64,000 bases of DNA from the NCBI GenBank assembly GCA_029261715.1, contig JAJDAT010000025.1:558001-622000 (forward strand). Reading direction: 5' to 3'. Origin of the DNA: Nitrospinia bacterium (GTDB taxonomy: Bacteria > Nitrospinota > Nitrospinia > Nitrospinales > JAJDAT01). Positions 41,910 to 49,230 of the stretch are shown piece after piece. A program made the position numbers and the translations under genes. The notes under the pieces were generated by a model. The model was not told the origin of the DNA. It did no database searches and worked only from the letters and a program-made list of their open reading frames with translations. Positions within the stretch are counted from its first letter, which is position 1; each line of letters begins with the position of its first letter.

Positions 41910-42010
41910 CTAAGCCAAAAACCGCATTGGGGTTAAAATTTTAGATTGGCGCTTTTATTAGGGAAATTGGTTTGTAACTGATTGGTAGCTTTGGGGTAAT
42001 TTGATTTTAA
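41910..42010 (+). repeat. Cassette leader repeat L3
   Basis: AAGCCAAAAACCGCATTGGG ... AAAATTTTAGATTGG ... GGGAAATTGGTTTGTAAC ... TAATTTGATTTTAA. Without a REP-like insert, like L1. Confidence 0.8.
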
Positions 42011-42038
42011 CTTACGGCGCTCTTCTGCCTCCGTAAAT

Positions 42039-42875
42039 TACTACAGAGCACGCTATTACGATCCAGAGGTTGGTAGGTTCCTAACTGAGGATCCCATAGG
42101 TTTTGATGCTGGAATTAATTTTTATGCATACGTGAGTAATAACCCTATCAACGCTAGCGATCCGACTGGGTTGCAGGAATTTGAGTTTTTAGACAGCGTT
42201 GCAAAACAAGGAAAAATAAACCTTGAAAACGTCATTCAATCAGCGCAAAAACCTGCAAAAGGGGATGGATTATTGACAGAAGCAGGGAGGTCTCTCCAGA
42301 AAAAATCAGCAAATCGCGGTAGCTCAGCATTTCCCAATCTATCAGGAAACGACGCAAAAAATAAGGCTGGTCAAAATATACTGAATGAAATTATTAGAGA
42401 TCCCAATGCGGTTGTTAGAAATAAAGGTGGCGGAATTACGGAAGTTTTTGATTCTAACGGCAGAGGGTTTGCGGTCAAAGGTGGAGTTTTTAATGGATTT
42501 CGAGAATTACCTGAGAGTTTTGATTTATCCAAACAAATTTTAAAATTAACAGGTAGAGTTTCTTTGGGATTGACTGGCGGTATAGTTGGTTTGGGCGTGA
42601 CTGTATTGGATGGAATACTAGGAGCGGCCGAAGCCGGAACAGGTTCTGATTTGCAAATTCCGCAAGGGGCCGACTTTGCGTTTGATTTGTTAAAGAATAA
42701 TCCTCATCAAAGAGTTCGAGCTCTGGCCTCAAGGCATTTGCAACGTAATTTCCCTGACTTTTTTACTGGTATTCAGATTGGGGCATTTGGAAATGTCGCA
42801 CAAGCTAACGGAGGATTTGTAATATATCCTAATAAGATTAACAATAATATGATGCAGAGAGTTTATTCAAAGTAA
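42039..42875 (+). CDS. Orphan RHS tip cassette 4
   Basis: Anchor [22 protein letters not shown], tip [18 protein letters not shown] ... [19 protein letters not shown], hydrophobic stretch and shared tail [11 protein letters not shown]. The first possible start is GTG 42132, inside the anchor, so a free product is doubtful. It has one extra residue and about 20 substitutions relative to cassette 3 in the tip and is almost identical from the hydrophobic stretch to the stop. Probably a nuclease-type tip. The gene 42888-43430 begins 12 nt after its stop. Confidence 0.65.
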   Translation, partial: YYRARYYDPEVGRFLTEDPIGFDAGINFYAYVSNNPINASDPTGLQEFEFLDSVAKQGKINLENVIQSAQKPAKGDGLLTEAGRSLQKKSANRGSSAFPNLSGNDAKNKAGQNILNEIIRDPNAVVRNKGGGITEVFDSNGRGFAVKGGVFNGFRELPESFDLSKQILKLTGRVSLGLTGGIVGLGVTVLDGILGAAEAGTGSDLQIPQGADFAFDLLKNNPHQRVRALASRHLQRNFPDFFTGIQIGAFGNVAQANGGFVIYPNKINNNMMQRVYSK

Positions 42876-42887
42876 AGTGGAAGTAAT

Positions 42888-43430
42888 ATGTTAAACGGCT
42901 CAAATATAGAAGAAAAGTTCTGGAATAAATTCAAAGAGATGGTCCTAGAGGACGATGATATAGATTTATTTGAGATTTGGATTTTCTATCCTTTACTTAA
43001 TGATCTCGAACGAATTCTTAATATATTTCAAAATGAAAACGTTCCCATATTCGATTTTGAGATTGATGGTTATCCTATAGATGAGAATAATTCTTCATTT
43101 GGAATTAAAGAAGTACAAAAATTTTTAAAGGCTGGTCAAGAAGGTTCTTATTTAGATTTCAAGTGCAAAATTGTTTCACACTACCATTGTTCTATTCATT
43201 TTGCGTTTTATAAAAAAGAGCAGAAAATGATAATTGAAATAGTTTTTGCTGGACGTGAAAATTTTCAAAGAAGTTTTTCAGAAGAAGAACATAAACGCAC
43301 CTTGAGTCGCTATATTGATTTCGCGAATAAAATCCGAGGAAATAATAGTGAAATAAAATGTATGTTTTTAAGTGAAACAACAAGCTCTCCAGAAGAAATG
43401 ATAGATAGCGAAAATGCTCTTGTTTGGTGA
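42888..43430 (+). CDS. Candidate immunity protein of tip 4
   Basis: 180 aa, soluble, acidic and aromatic-rich (DIDLFEIWIFYPLLNDLERIL, YLDFKCKIVSHYHCSIHFAF). It starts 12 nt after cassette 4. Not a family I recognise; assigned only from position. It has no visible similarity to the gene behind cassette 3 despite the near-identical tips. Confidence 0.5.
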   Translation: MLNGSNIEEKFWNKFKEMVLEDDDIDLFEIWIFYPLLNDLERILNIFQNENVPIFDFEIDGYPIDENNSSFGIKEVQKFLKAGQEGSYLDFKCKIVSHYHCSIHFAFYKKEQKMIIEIVFAGRENFQRSFSEEEHKRTLSRYIDFANKIRGNNSEIKCMFLSETTSSPEEMIDSENALVW

Positions 43431-43520
43431 TGGCCAATTTTTTCTATAGGTCACATTTTTTCTTAAAATAATATTATCTCCCTCCTGGATTAATCTTCAT
43501 AGGTTTACTGACAGTCAAAA

Positions 43521-44345
43521 ATGCTTATTGACCATACAGGCATGACCATAAAAAAATCTAAAAGTCCTATTAATTATAAGACTGAAGGAGGTGAAGGTTA
43601 TGACATATGGGATAGATTTGTAACGCTTGATGGAGCAAATGTATTTCATATTGGGAATATTTGCGAAACATGTGAATTTTTTTTCGAACGATTGCAAAGC
43701 CCACCACCTCAAAAAAAACTTCAACAAGTAGTAGGATCTCTAAAAGAAGGCGTAAATAATTTAGGATCTGAAATTCTTGATCCTATTGGACAAATTTTAC
43801 CTAACGGAGATTATGAAATATTGCTTAAAGAGATTCATCCAAAATTAATTGAGCTTTCAGGAAAAGAAGATTACTTTTTTGAAGAACAAATGCGCACATG
43901 GGATCCTAGGGAATTCGATGAAATTGATGAAATGCCATGGAATCCTAAAACCTCTTACTACAGAGCAAGCACATTAGAATTAGAGAATGAAGAATGTTTG
44001 TTTGAATTCGTGATTCCTTTTTACGAAAATTCCCATTTAGACGACGATACTCTCTTGGAGTATTCAAGAGTTCTATCAGACGGGAATAAACCTACTGCTT
44101 TGGCACTTTCATTTTTGGATATTAAAAGCCCAATCCAATGGGAGGAAGACTTCAAACCTGAGTATAAAGTTCATTGGTGCTTAGCTCATTATTTAATTGA
44201 CGGTCATCATAAGGTTCACGCAGCGTTTCAAACTGGTAGACCTCTAACTTTAATTTCTTTTTTGAATAAGAGAGGAGGCACTGCTTCGGAAGATGGGATT
44301 ACTCAAGTGATAAAACGGTTGAAAAATTCTAATCAGGTTTCATAA
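43521..44345 (+). CDS. Unknown soluble protein in the tip array
   Basis: 274 aa. An N-terminal FHIGNICETCEFFFERL has a CxxC pair, and a later HYLIDGHHKVHAAFQTGRP is His-rich. ICETC...FFFER occurs in uncharacterised proteins of several phyla. It lies between cassette 4 with its candidate immunity gene and broken cassette 5, 90 bp downstream of 43430. It may be an orphan immunity protein left from a cassette whose tip was lost, or an unrelated cargo gene. Confidence 0.5.
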   Translation: MLIDHTGMTIKKSKSPINYKTEGGEGYDIWDRFVTLDGANVFHIGNICETCEFFFERLQSPPPQKKLQQVVGSLKEGVNNLGSEILDPIGQILPNGDYEILLKEIHPKLIELSGKEDYFFEEQMRTWDPREFDEIDEMPWNPKTSYYRASTLELENEECLFEFVIPFYENSHLDDDTLLEYSRVLSDGNKPTALALSFLDIKSPIQWEEDFKPEYKVHWCLAHYLIDGHHKVHAAFQTGRPLTLISFLNKRGGTASEDGITQVIKRLKNSNQVS

Positions 44346-44389
44346 TTTTTGCTTTAACTCTACACGTTGTCTAAAAAATTGATAAAGGT

Positions 44390-44507
44390 TAAGCCAAAAA
44401 CCGTATTGGGGTAGATCCTTCGCTGCGCTCGAGGATGACATGACTTGAGTTTTATTGGGGGAATTGGTTTATAACTGATTGGAAGCATTAGGATAATTTG
44501 ATTTTAA
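44390..44507 (+). repeat. Cassette leader repeat L4, with REP-like insert
   Basis: AAGCCAAAAACCGTATTGGG, then a REP-like core GATCCTTCGCTGCGCTCGAG ... GATGACA (44414-44440), then TTTATTGGGGGAATTGG ... TAATTTGATTTTAA. From 44508 to about 44613 it matches 40472-40577 base for base as far as I can read. Confidence 0.8.
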
Positions 44508-44581
44508 GGTATGACGCTCGGCCTTCGAGAGCCTCAGGCGGACACTTTTTTGAAATCTGCTTAAAGGAATGAGCCTCCGTA

Positions 44582-44638
44582 TACTACTACCGAGCACGCT
44601 ATTACGATCCAGACGTAGTTTCTATATTAATGCTTTAA
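44582..44638 (+). pseudogene. Broken tip cassette 5: RHS anchor only
   Basis: Reads [18 protein letters not shown] then stop. The anchor is cut after DPD, and the following bases are already the end of higA on the other strand (stop at 44622-44624). The rest of the tip has been replaced by the toxin-antitoxin pair. Confidence 0.75.
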
Positions 44639-44918
44639 CTTTAATTACAGAAACAGAACGATGGTCACGGATACTATGCCAAAGATCCCAATCTCTTTGG
44701 AGGTTTAACCAAAACTCTGGACCCGTTTCGAAAGCTTCTCCCAATGATAATGCTGAATCTGGAGAGACTCCCCGTTTTTTATTTATGATTTCATTGAGTC
44801 TTGCATAAGGCCAGTTAAGATGTTTGGCCAAATCCATTTGGGATAGCTGCATAGGTTCCAAAAATTCTTTCAAAAGCATTTCACCTGGATGAGTCGGTGG
44901 CCTTTTCTTAGGTAACAT
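44622..44918 (-). CDS. higA: HigA-type antitoxin (XRE helix-turn-helix)
   Basis: 98 aa. PTHPGEMLLKEFLEPMQLSQ, then AKHLNWPYARLNEIINKKRG, is the typical HigA/VapI opening with the HTH, and LSLGEAFETGPEFWLNLQ follows. It binds the toxin and represses the operon. It sits 8 nt downstream of higB (toxin-first order, as usual for higBA). Its last codons run into the broken RHS anchor. Confidence 0.9.
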   Translation of the reverse strand: MLPKKRPPTHPGEMLLKEFLEPMQLSQMDLAKHLNWPYARLNEIINKKRGVSPDSALSLGEAFETGPEFWLNLQRDWDLWHSIRDHRSVSVIKVKALI

Positions 44919-44926
44919 AAATTCTC

Positions 44927-45217
44927 CTAATGGTAATCTACAATATCGACGTCTAAAGCGTTATTTTCTTCCCAACGGAAAACAATCCGCCATTGATTAT
45001 TGATCCTTAAACTCCAAAAAGTTTCTAAATCGCCTCTTAATTTTTCAAGGCGATTGCTTGGAGGTTTTCTAAGCGTATTTATTGATGTGGTCGCATTAAT
45101 TTGATCAAATAAACGTCTCGTTTTATTTTGGATTGCTACCGGGAGTTTTCTAGCGCTTTTGCTGTTAATGCCATCGTAAATATCTTGGGCAGTATTAGAT
45201 TTAAAATTTTTAATCAC
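44927..45217 (-). CDS. higB: HigB-type RelE-family toxin
   Basis: 96 aa. The ending WSLRINNQWRIVFRWEENNALDVDIVDYH is the RelE/HigB ribosome-dependent mRNA interferase signature, with LEKLRGDLETF upstream. Inhibits translation until neutralised by HigA. First gene of the operon; promoter-operator just upstream. Confidence 0.9.
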   Translation of the reverse strand: MIKNFKSNTAQDIYDGINSKSARKLPVAIQNKTRRLFDQINATTSINTLRKPPSNRLEKLRGDLETFWSLRINNQWRIVFRWEENNALDVDIVDYH

Positions 45218-45231
45218 GATTCAATATAGCA

Positions 45232-45250
45232 TATATCGATTGTCGATATA
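45232..45250 (-). promoter_or_regulatory. Operator of higBA
   Basis: TATATCGA-TTG-TCGATATA, a perfect 8-bp inverted repeat with 3-nt spacer, 15 bp upstream of higB. It overlaps TATA-rich -10-like sequence on the minus strand. A likely HigA autorepression site. Confidence 0.6.
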
Positions 45251-45303
45251 ATTAAAAACCATAAATAGCAATTTAAATCTATGGTTACGATTCTAACAGT
45301 AAT

Positions 45304-45372
45304 CACACGGGACGCGAGTTGGACGATTCCGGGTTATACTACTACCGAGCCCGCTATTACGATCTAGTTTGA
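45304..45372 (+). pseudogene. Broken tip cassette 6: longer RHS core anchor
   Basis: [22 protein letters not shown] then TGA. It matches the main gene (bases about 36837-36895) over nearly 60 bp, including the RELDDSGL part that the other cassettes lack. No tip follows; a parDE remnant comes next. Confidence 0.75.
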
Positions 45373-45411
45373 AGAATAATAAATGTGATTTTGAAATAGG
45401 AGTGGTTAACT

Positions 45412-45690
45412 TTATTCGTCAAACAGAGCTTCCTGATCTCTTGTGCCATGAACAACGCGGATAATAATATTTTTTTTATCCGTGACTTTGTAATAAATCG
45501 CGTAGTCTTTGTAAAAATGCGCTCTTAAGCCTGGAGTAAGATAATCTCTTTTGGGGCTGATATCAGGATGTTCAAGAAGTGGGTCAAATTGTTTTTCGAG
45601 CTTTTGGATAAAAGTCGTCGCGGCTTCAGGGGAGTCTTCTGCTATAAAAGCCCAAATTTCTGCAAGATCATTTTACGCTTTGTCAGTTAT
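45412..45690 (-). pseudogene. parE-like toxin gene, frameshifted near its start
   Basis: The minus-strand frame from NDLAEIWAFIAEDSPEAATT to the stop (…RVVHGTRDQEALFDE) is a complete RelE/ParE C-terminal part. The expected beginning (LTKR) is in another frame, and an in-frame TAA precedes NDLAEIW. A short deletion around 45668-45675 explains this. It directly overlaps the end of parD, the normal parDE arrangement. Unless a sequencing error is present, the toxin is inactive. Confidence 0.7.
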
Positions 45691-45974
45691 ATGGAGGATG
45701 CGCGGCTGGCTAATCGTTTTTTCCCTTTTTTGATAATCCGGTTTGAATCAAATTTTATTGTTCTTCCGGCTTTTTCGTCTGCGAGCCCTTCTTTAACATC
45801 GTTGCGTAATACTTCCAATTGACGATCTCGAAGCATGTTTTTATGTGTCCAATCTCTTAGAGCCTCGCGAATAATTTCGCTATTGGAAGCATATTTGCCT
45901 GTTTCCATAGCCGCACGCACGGTCTCAGCCATTTCCGAGGTCAAAGTGATTGTTATTCGTTCGACAGCGCTCAT
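45687..45974 (-). CDS. parD: ParD-type antitoxin (ribbon-helix-helix)
   Basis: 95 aa. ERITITLTSEMAETVRAAME and YASNSEIIREALRDW form the RHH DNA-binding domain; the C-terminal part (KEGLADEKAGRTIKFDSN) is the toxin-binding tail. The partner toxin gene is frameshifted. Two direct GTATGAT repeats (complement at 45997-46003 and 46007-46013) lie 23 bp upstream and are likely operator half-sites. Confidence 0.85.
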   Translation of the reverse strand: MSAVERITITLTSEMAETVRAAMETGKYASNSEIIREALRDWTHKNMLRDRQLEVLRNDVKEGLADEKAGRTIKFDSNRIIKKGKKRLASRASSI

Positions 45975-45996
45975 AAATTATTCCTATTTCATTTTA

Positions 45997-46013
45997 ATCA
46001 TACTTTATCATAC
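45997..46013 (-). promoter_or_regulatory. Direct repeats, probable ParD operator
   Basis: ATCATAC at 45997 and again at 46007, i.e. one DNA turn apart, just upstream of parD. Reads as GTATGAT twice on the minus strand and may also serve as -10. Confidence 0.45.
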
Positions 46014-46020
46014 TAATTAG

Positions 46021-46430
46021 GGTGGGACAATGCATACGCAATTTTCAATAACCTAAAAGGACGTTATGCTACCTTAAAACGATTATTGACCGGAGATTGC
46101 GGAAGGACCGCTTCAAATACCTTCTTAATAATGAGATGTGTCGAGTTTTTTTTGGAGAATTTACCTAGATCCTTCGTCGCCCTTTCAGTGCTCCTCGAGG
46201 ATGACGGCGAATTAGGGGATAACTTAGCGCAAGGTTTTACTTCGAGCAGTTCCTTAATCAATCAACCCAGGCCGCCGGTCTGGGGCTGACGCTCACCGTG
46301 ACAATTTTTCTAGCGAGCCTTGGGCTGGTTACGTGAATAGGTATCCGTATACTGCTACCGACTCTGACGGTGATTTGTTGGACTATAAGGGGGGAGAGGC
46401 GGAATATAATGTTCTTATTCCATCTATATG
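46021..46430. other. End of the cassette array: remnants and a REP-like copy
   Basis: No intact gene. A REP-like copy (ACCTAGATCCTTCG ... CTCGAGGATGACGG) is at 46163-46206. GTATCCGTATACTGCTACCGA (46341-46361) resembles the DNA just before and in the YYYRA anchor of cassettes 3 and 5 and may be a decayed anchor. A short frame after it (DGDLLDYKGGEAEYNVLIP) is unexplained. Confidence 0.4.
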
Positions 46431-46456
46431 ATCTGGAAATAGTTACGTATTTTCCA

Positions 46457-46484
46457 AAAAAAGGGGCCTTGAAGAAGGCCCCGA
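46457..46484 (-). terminator. Terminator of the outer-membrane protein gene
   Basis: On the minus strand GGGGCCTT-CTTC-AAGGCCCC followed by seven or more T. Perfect 8-bp stem, 30 nt after the stop. Confidence 0.92.
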
Positions 46485-46513
46485 TAGGCCTGATTGGTGT
46501 GGAAGCTAACTAA

Positions 46514-47455
46514 CTAAAAAGAGTAAGTTAAAGCGAATGTCGCTCCGTATCTTTGAGCTTCATAATCTTGTCCATCGACAATTACGGAAGTGGTTCCATC
46601 ACTAGCAAAAATAAGCGCGTCACCATCTTCTCTGAAATACCAGTGGTGGTAACCTACTTTAAAATTTAACTGTTCCATTATGTCGTAGTTCAGATTCATT
46701 TCGAAATCGACCCCGTCACCAATTCCTTCATCTCTAAAAGAAGTGCCTTCTGATAAATCAGTTCTTAAGTGATGGTCGTCTTCGTTTTCGAAGTCGGTAT
46801 GAGGTATCCAGGCTGTTTTAATATTAAGTCCACATTTTTCGCTGAACTTATAATCGCCTTCGACACCTACGCGTAATGAATCCCAACGCGTTTCCCAGGT
46901 TATTACGTTTGCATTTTGGCCTATGCCGGAAATTGCGGTAACGTCCACTCCAAATAATATGCTTTCGTTAAGTCCCTTAGCAACGAGTTTTTCTTCTAAA
47001 TGCTGATAACCTAAAAAACCGCGTAATTTAAACTTTTTGTCTTGAGATTCGAAAAGTTCCCGACCCACGTCTATGTTTATGTACCACATTTTATCGTCGG
47101 TTACGTTATGATTGGTTTTTGAAAATTCGGTACCGTCGGTTAAATAATCTCTATCGTTAAAGTCGCCTTGGTCAATAATTCCGTATCCGTAAACACCTTT
47201 AACAAAAAATTTGTTTGGAAATATAATTTCTCCATCTAGCTGGATGACTTTACTGTTTACATTTTCCCACTCTAAATTGGAAACCCTCGTGCCTGCAGTA
47301 TTTAAAAAATCCTGTTGGATTTTACCAGCGCTTAACCAGGTAGAAATTCCGCCTTTGTATTTGGCCCCTTCTAATGGATGAAAAATTTCATCTGAATAAG
47401 CCTGCCCAGAAAACAGGAAGAAAGTTGCTAAAACTATTAACCCTAAACCCCTCAT
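46514..47455 (-). CDS. Omptin-like outer-membrane beta-barrel protein
   Basis: 313 aa. Signal peptide MRGLGLIVLATFFLFSGQAYS. The mature part has alternating aromatic/hydrophobic strands (KFFVKGVYGYGIID, KFKLRGFLGYQHLEEKL, WDSLRVGVEGDYKF, LNFKVGYHHWYFRE) and ends in ALTYSF with terminal Phe, the outer-membrane sorting signature. The strand order and WDSLRVGVEG resemble the omptin/Pom-type fold. I see no clear omptin catalytic Asp-Asp/Asp-His set, so a porin or adhesin-like role is as likely. Strong GGAGGAG ribosome site. Confidence 0.75.
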   Translation of the reverse strand: MRGLGLIVLATFFLFSGQAYSDEIFHPLEGAKYKGGISTWLSAGKIQQDFLNTAGTRVSNLEWENVNSKVIQLDGEIIFPNKFFVKGVYGYGIIDQGDFNDRDYLTDGTEFSKTNHNVTDDKMWYINIDVGRELFESQDKKFKLRGFLGYQHLEEKLVAKGLNESILFGVDVTAISGIGQNANVITWETRWDSLRVGVEGDYKFSEKCGLNIKTAWIPHTDFENEDDHHLRTDLSEGTSFRDEGIGDGVDFEMNLNYDIMEQLNFKVGYHHWYFREDGDALIFASDGTTSVIVDGQDYEAQRYGATFALTYSF

Positions 47456-47982
47456 TTTTTCTCCTCCAATATTTTACGCAAAACATAAGTTTGGCTTATG
47501 AAACAAGGTTAAATTAACAAAACTGTAACAAAAAAACAAGTTTTTTTATCATTTGTCGGATAAGAAAAGTATGGTTTTTCGGTAGACGGTATAAGCTTGT
47601 AAGGGTTTTAAGATAAGCATGGATCGTCACACAAAAAGTTTATTGAATAGAGTTCCATTTAACTTATTGAAAATAAATTAAATACTTAATATTTTCTGAA
47701 TTAATTTATGAATCCGCAATATTTTATACAATCCATATTCATATTTTAAGAGTATCTCTAAAGCTTTTATTGGCTTTAAATGAATGTATCCTTGAAATAT
47801 TAATATTCGAGCTCAACTTATCCTTTAACTCGTTATCAATGTTTTTACTTGTGGCAACTCGCAAGTCCTTATTTCATAAGGCTAACTCGTAGCCAAAAAC
47901 AGTTTTTATAAGTTCCCTTAATATGTTGTAGAATTGACTCGATTTTTAAACGTTATCATTGTTGAGAAAGTGAATCCTGTTT
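47456..47982. other. Divergent intergenic region with two small palindromes
   Basis: AT-rich, no gene. CATAAG-TTTGG-CTTATG (47484-47500) lies 30 bp upstream of the outer-membrane gene, and CCTTAT-TTC-ATAAGG (about 47867-47881) about 100 bp upstream of the sugar operon. Both share a CTTAT/ATAAG half-site, so one regulator could bind both. A TTGACT at 47934 has no good -10 at normal spacing. Confidence 0.35.
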
Positions 47983-49209
47983 ATGGATAAACCTTTGGTT
48001 GTTGGCGCGCAATCGTTTTATTTTTCCCAATTCATACATGAAGGGATTGATAACGCGCTAAAAAATATGATCGATAACGGTGGCGTTAATACTTTATTGC
48101 TGGCTTCGCACATTGATTTTCAATCGACTAAAACCTGGGGACCTTTACCCAACTCCACGGATGAAAATTATGATTGCGATGGATTCAACTGCGATCCTTG
48201 TCCTGAGTTTTACGAAACAACCCTGATTAAACCTGTTAAAACCACGATCCCCGTCCTTCAAGAAAGAGATCTATTTCGCGAGATAGCGGAAGCCTGTAAG
48301 AAGTTTGATATTCAGGTCTACGCTTTGATTTTGCATCGTTTTCCTGAGGTGGATAGATATCCGGGATTAAATATGAAGACGGTTAATGGTCAAAGCGTTC
48401 CTAAAACCCTTTGCCATAACCAACCCGACGTTATCAATTTTTACGATAGTTTAATAGATCACCTAGACGCTAAGTATGAATTAGACGGTTACTGCTTTGC
48501 TTTATTGGATCATTATTCTCTGTTTGGATTTCAAAGCTTAACTGACGAACTTGCCGATACTCTTGGAATCGCTAGTTTTTCCAATCCCGAAATGGGATTG
48601 AGCTGCTTTTGCGCAGTTTGTGTTGCTGAAGCTGAAGCGAAAGGAATTGATGTAGATATAGTAAAAAAAGGATTACTTAAGGGAATTGATCTTGGTTTTA
48701 TTCCTCACAAAGTAGAGAAGATGAAATCTGCCGACGAAGCTATTCGTTTTCTTTTATCAGTCCCTGAGTATTTAGATTGGTTACGTTTTCGGTCTTCTAT
48801 TATGACGCGATTGCATAAAAGACTTTACGAGAGGATAAAGTCAAAACAGCGTGATTATAAGGTCGGGCTTGATATTTATGGAGCTAAGGACGACTGGAAA
48901 TATCAAACTCAATTTAGCGAACTTTCTAAATACTGCGATTGGATCAAACCCATGTTTTACTCCTGTACTTACGATGAACCGTTAAGTCCGGAAGAAATAG
49001 GAGAGGGTGTTAAACTTGCTAGAGAATTATCGGGTAAACCTATTTACCCTGGGATTAATTGTTTACCTACAGAGTCGGAAGAGAAAATACGTAGGGGAGT
49101 TCAATGCGCCATGGAAAATGGAGCGGAGGGGGCTATTCTTTCATGGGATTATTGTTTGACGCCTTTTAAAAACATGCTTGCCGCTAAAAACGAATTGTTC
49201 AAAGATTAG
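47983..49209 (+). CDS. Putative TIM-barrel glycosidase-like protein of the amino-sugar operon
   Basis: 408 aa, no signal peptide. Barrel-like strands (LVVGAQSFYFSQF, VNTLLLASHIDF, QVYALILHRFPEV, LDGYCFALLDHYS, WIKPMFYSCTYDEP, PIYPGINCLPTE, GAEGAILSWDY) are spaced as in GH-A type barrels. SCFCAVCVAEAEAKG contains Cys208, Cys210 and Cys213, a possible metal site seen in putative glycosyl-hydrolase-like proteins. First gene of a six-gene run. Probably acts in the cytoplasm on the imported sugar, or on a derivative, but the reaction is unknown. Confidence 0.55.
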   Translation: MDKPLVVGAQSFYFSQFIHEGIDNALKNMIDNGGVNTLLLASHIDFQSTKTWGPLPNSTDENYDCDGFNCDPCPEFYETTLIKPVKTTIPVLQERDLFREIAEACKKFDIQVYALILHRFPEVDRYPGLNMKTVNGQSVPKTLCHNQPDVINFYDSLIDHLDAKYELDGYCFALLDHYSLFGFQSLTDELADTLGIASFSNPEMGLSCFCAVCVAEAEAKGIDVDIVKKGLLKGIDLGFIPHKVEKMKSADEAIRFLLSVPEYLDWLRFRSSIMTRLHKRLYERIKSKQRDYKVGLDIYGAKDDWKYQTQFSELSKYCDWIKPMFYSCTYDEPLSPEEIGEGVKLARELSGKPIYPGINCLPTESEEKIRRGVQCAMENGAEGAILSWDYCLTPFKNMLAAKNELFKD

Positions 49210-49230
49210 GGTTATCATGATTCTCAAAAC

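Noticed and set aside
38931-45372. Integron cassette array
   Set aside because: No attC-like sites, no integron integrase with its family-specific patch, and the shared sequences are coding RHS anchors and tails. The Xer-type gene at 58.4 kb looks chromosomal.
45551-45822. Plus-strand frames of 60 and 84 codons over parD/parE
   Set aside because: Opposite-strand shadows of the ParD and frameshifted ParE coding sequence.
47934-47962. Promoter TTGACT before the amino-sugar operon
   Set aside because: No acceptable -10 at 16-18 nt; TATCAT is only 14 nt away.
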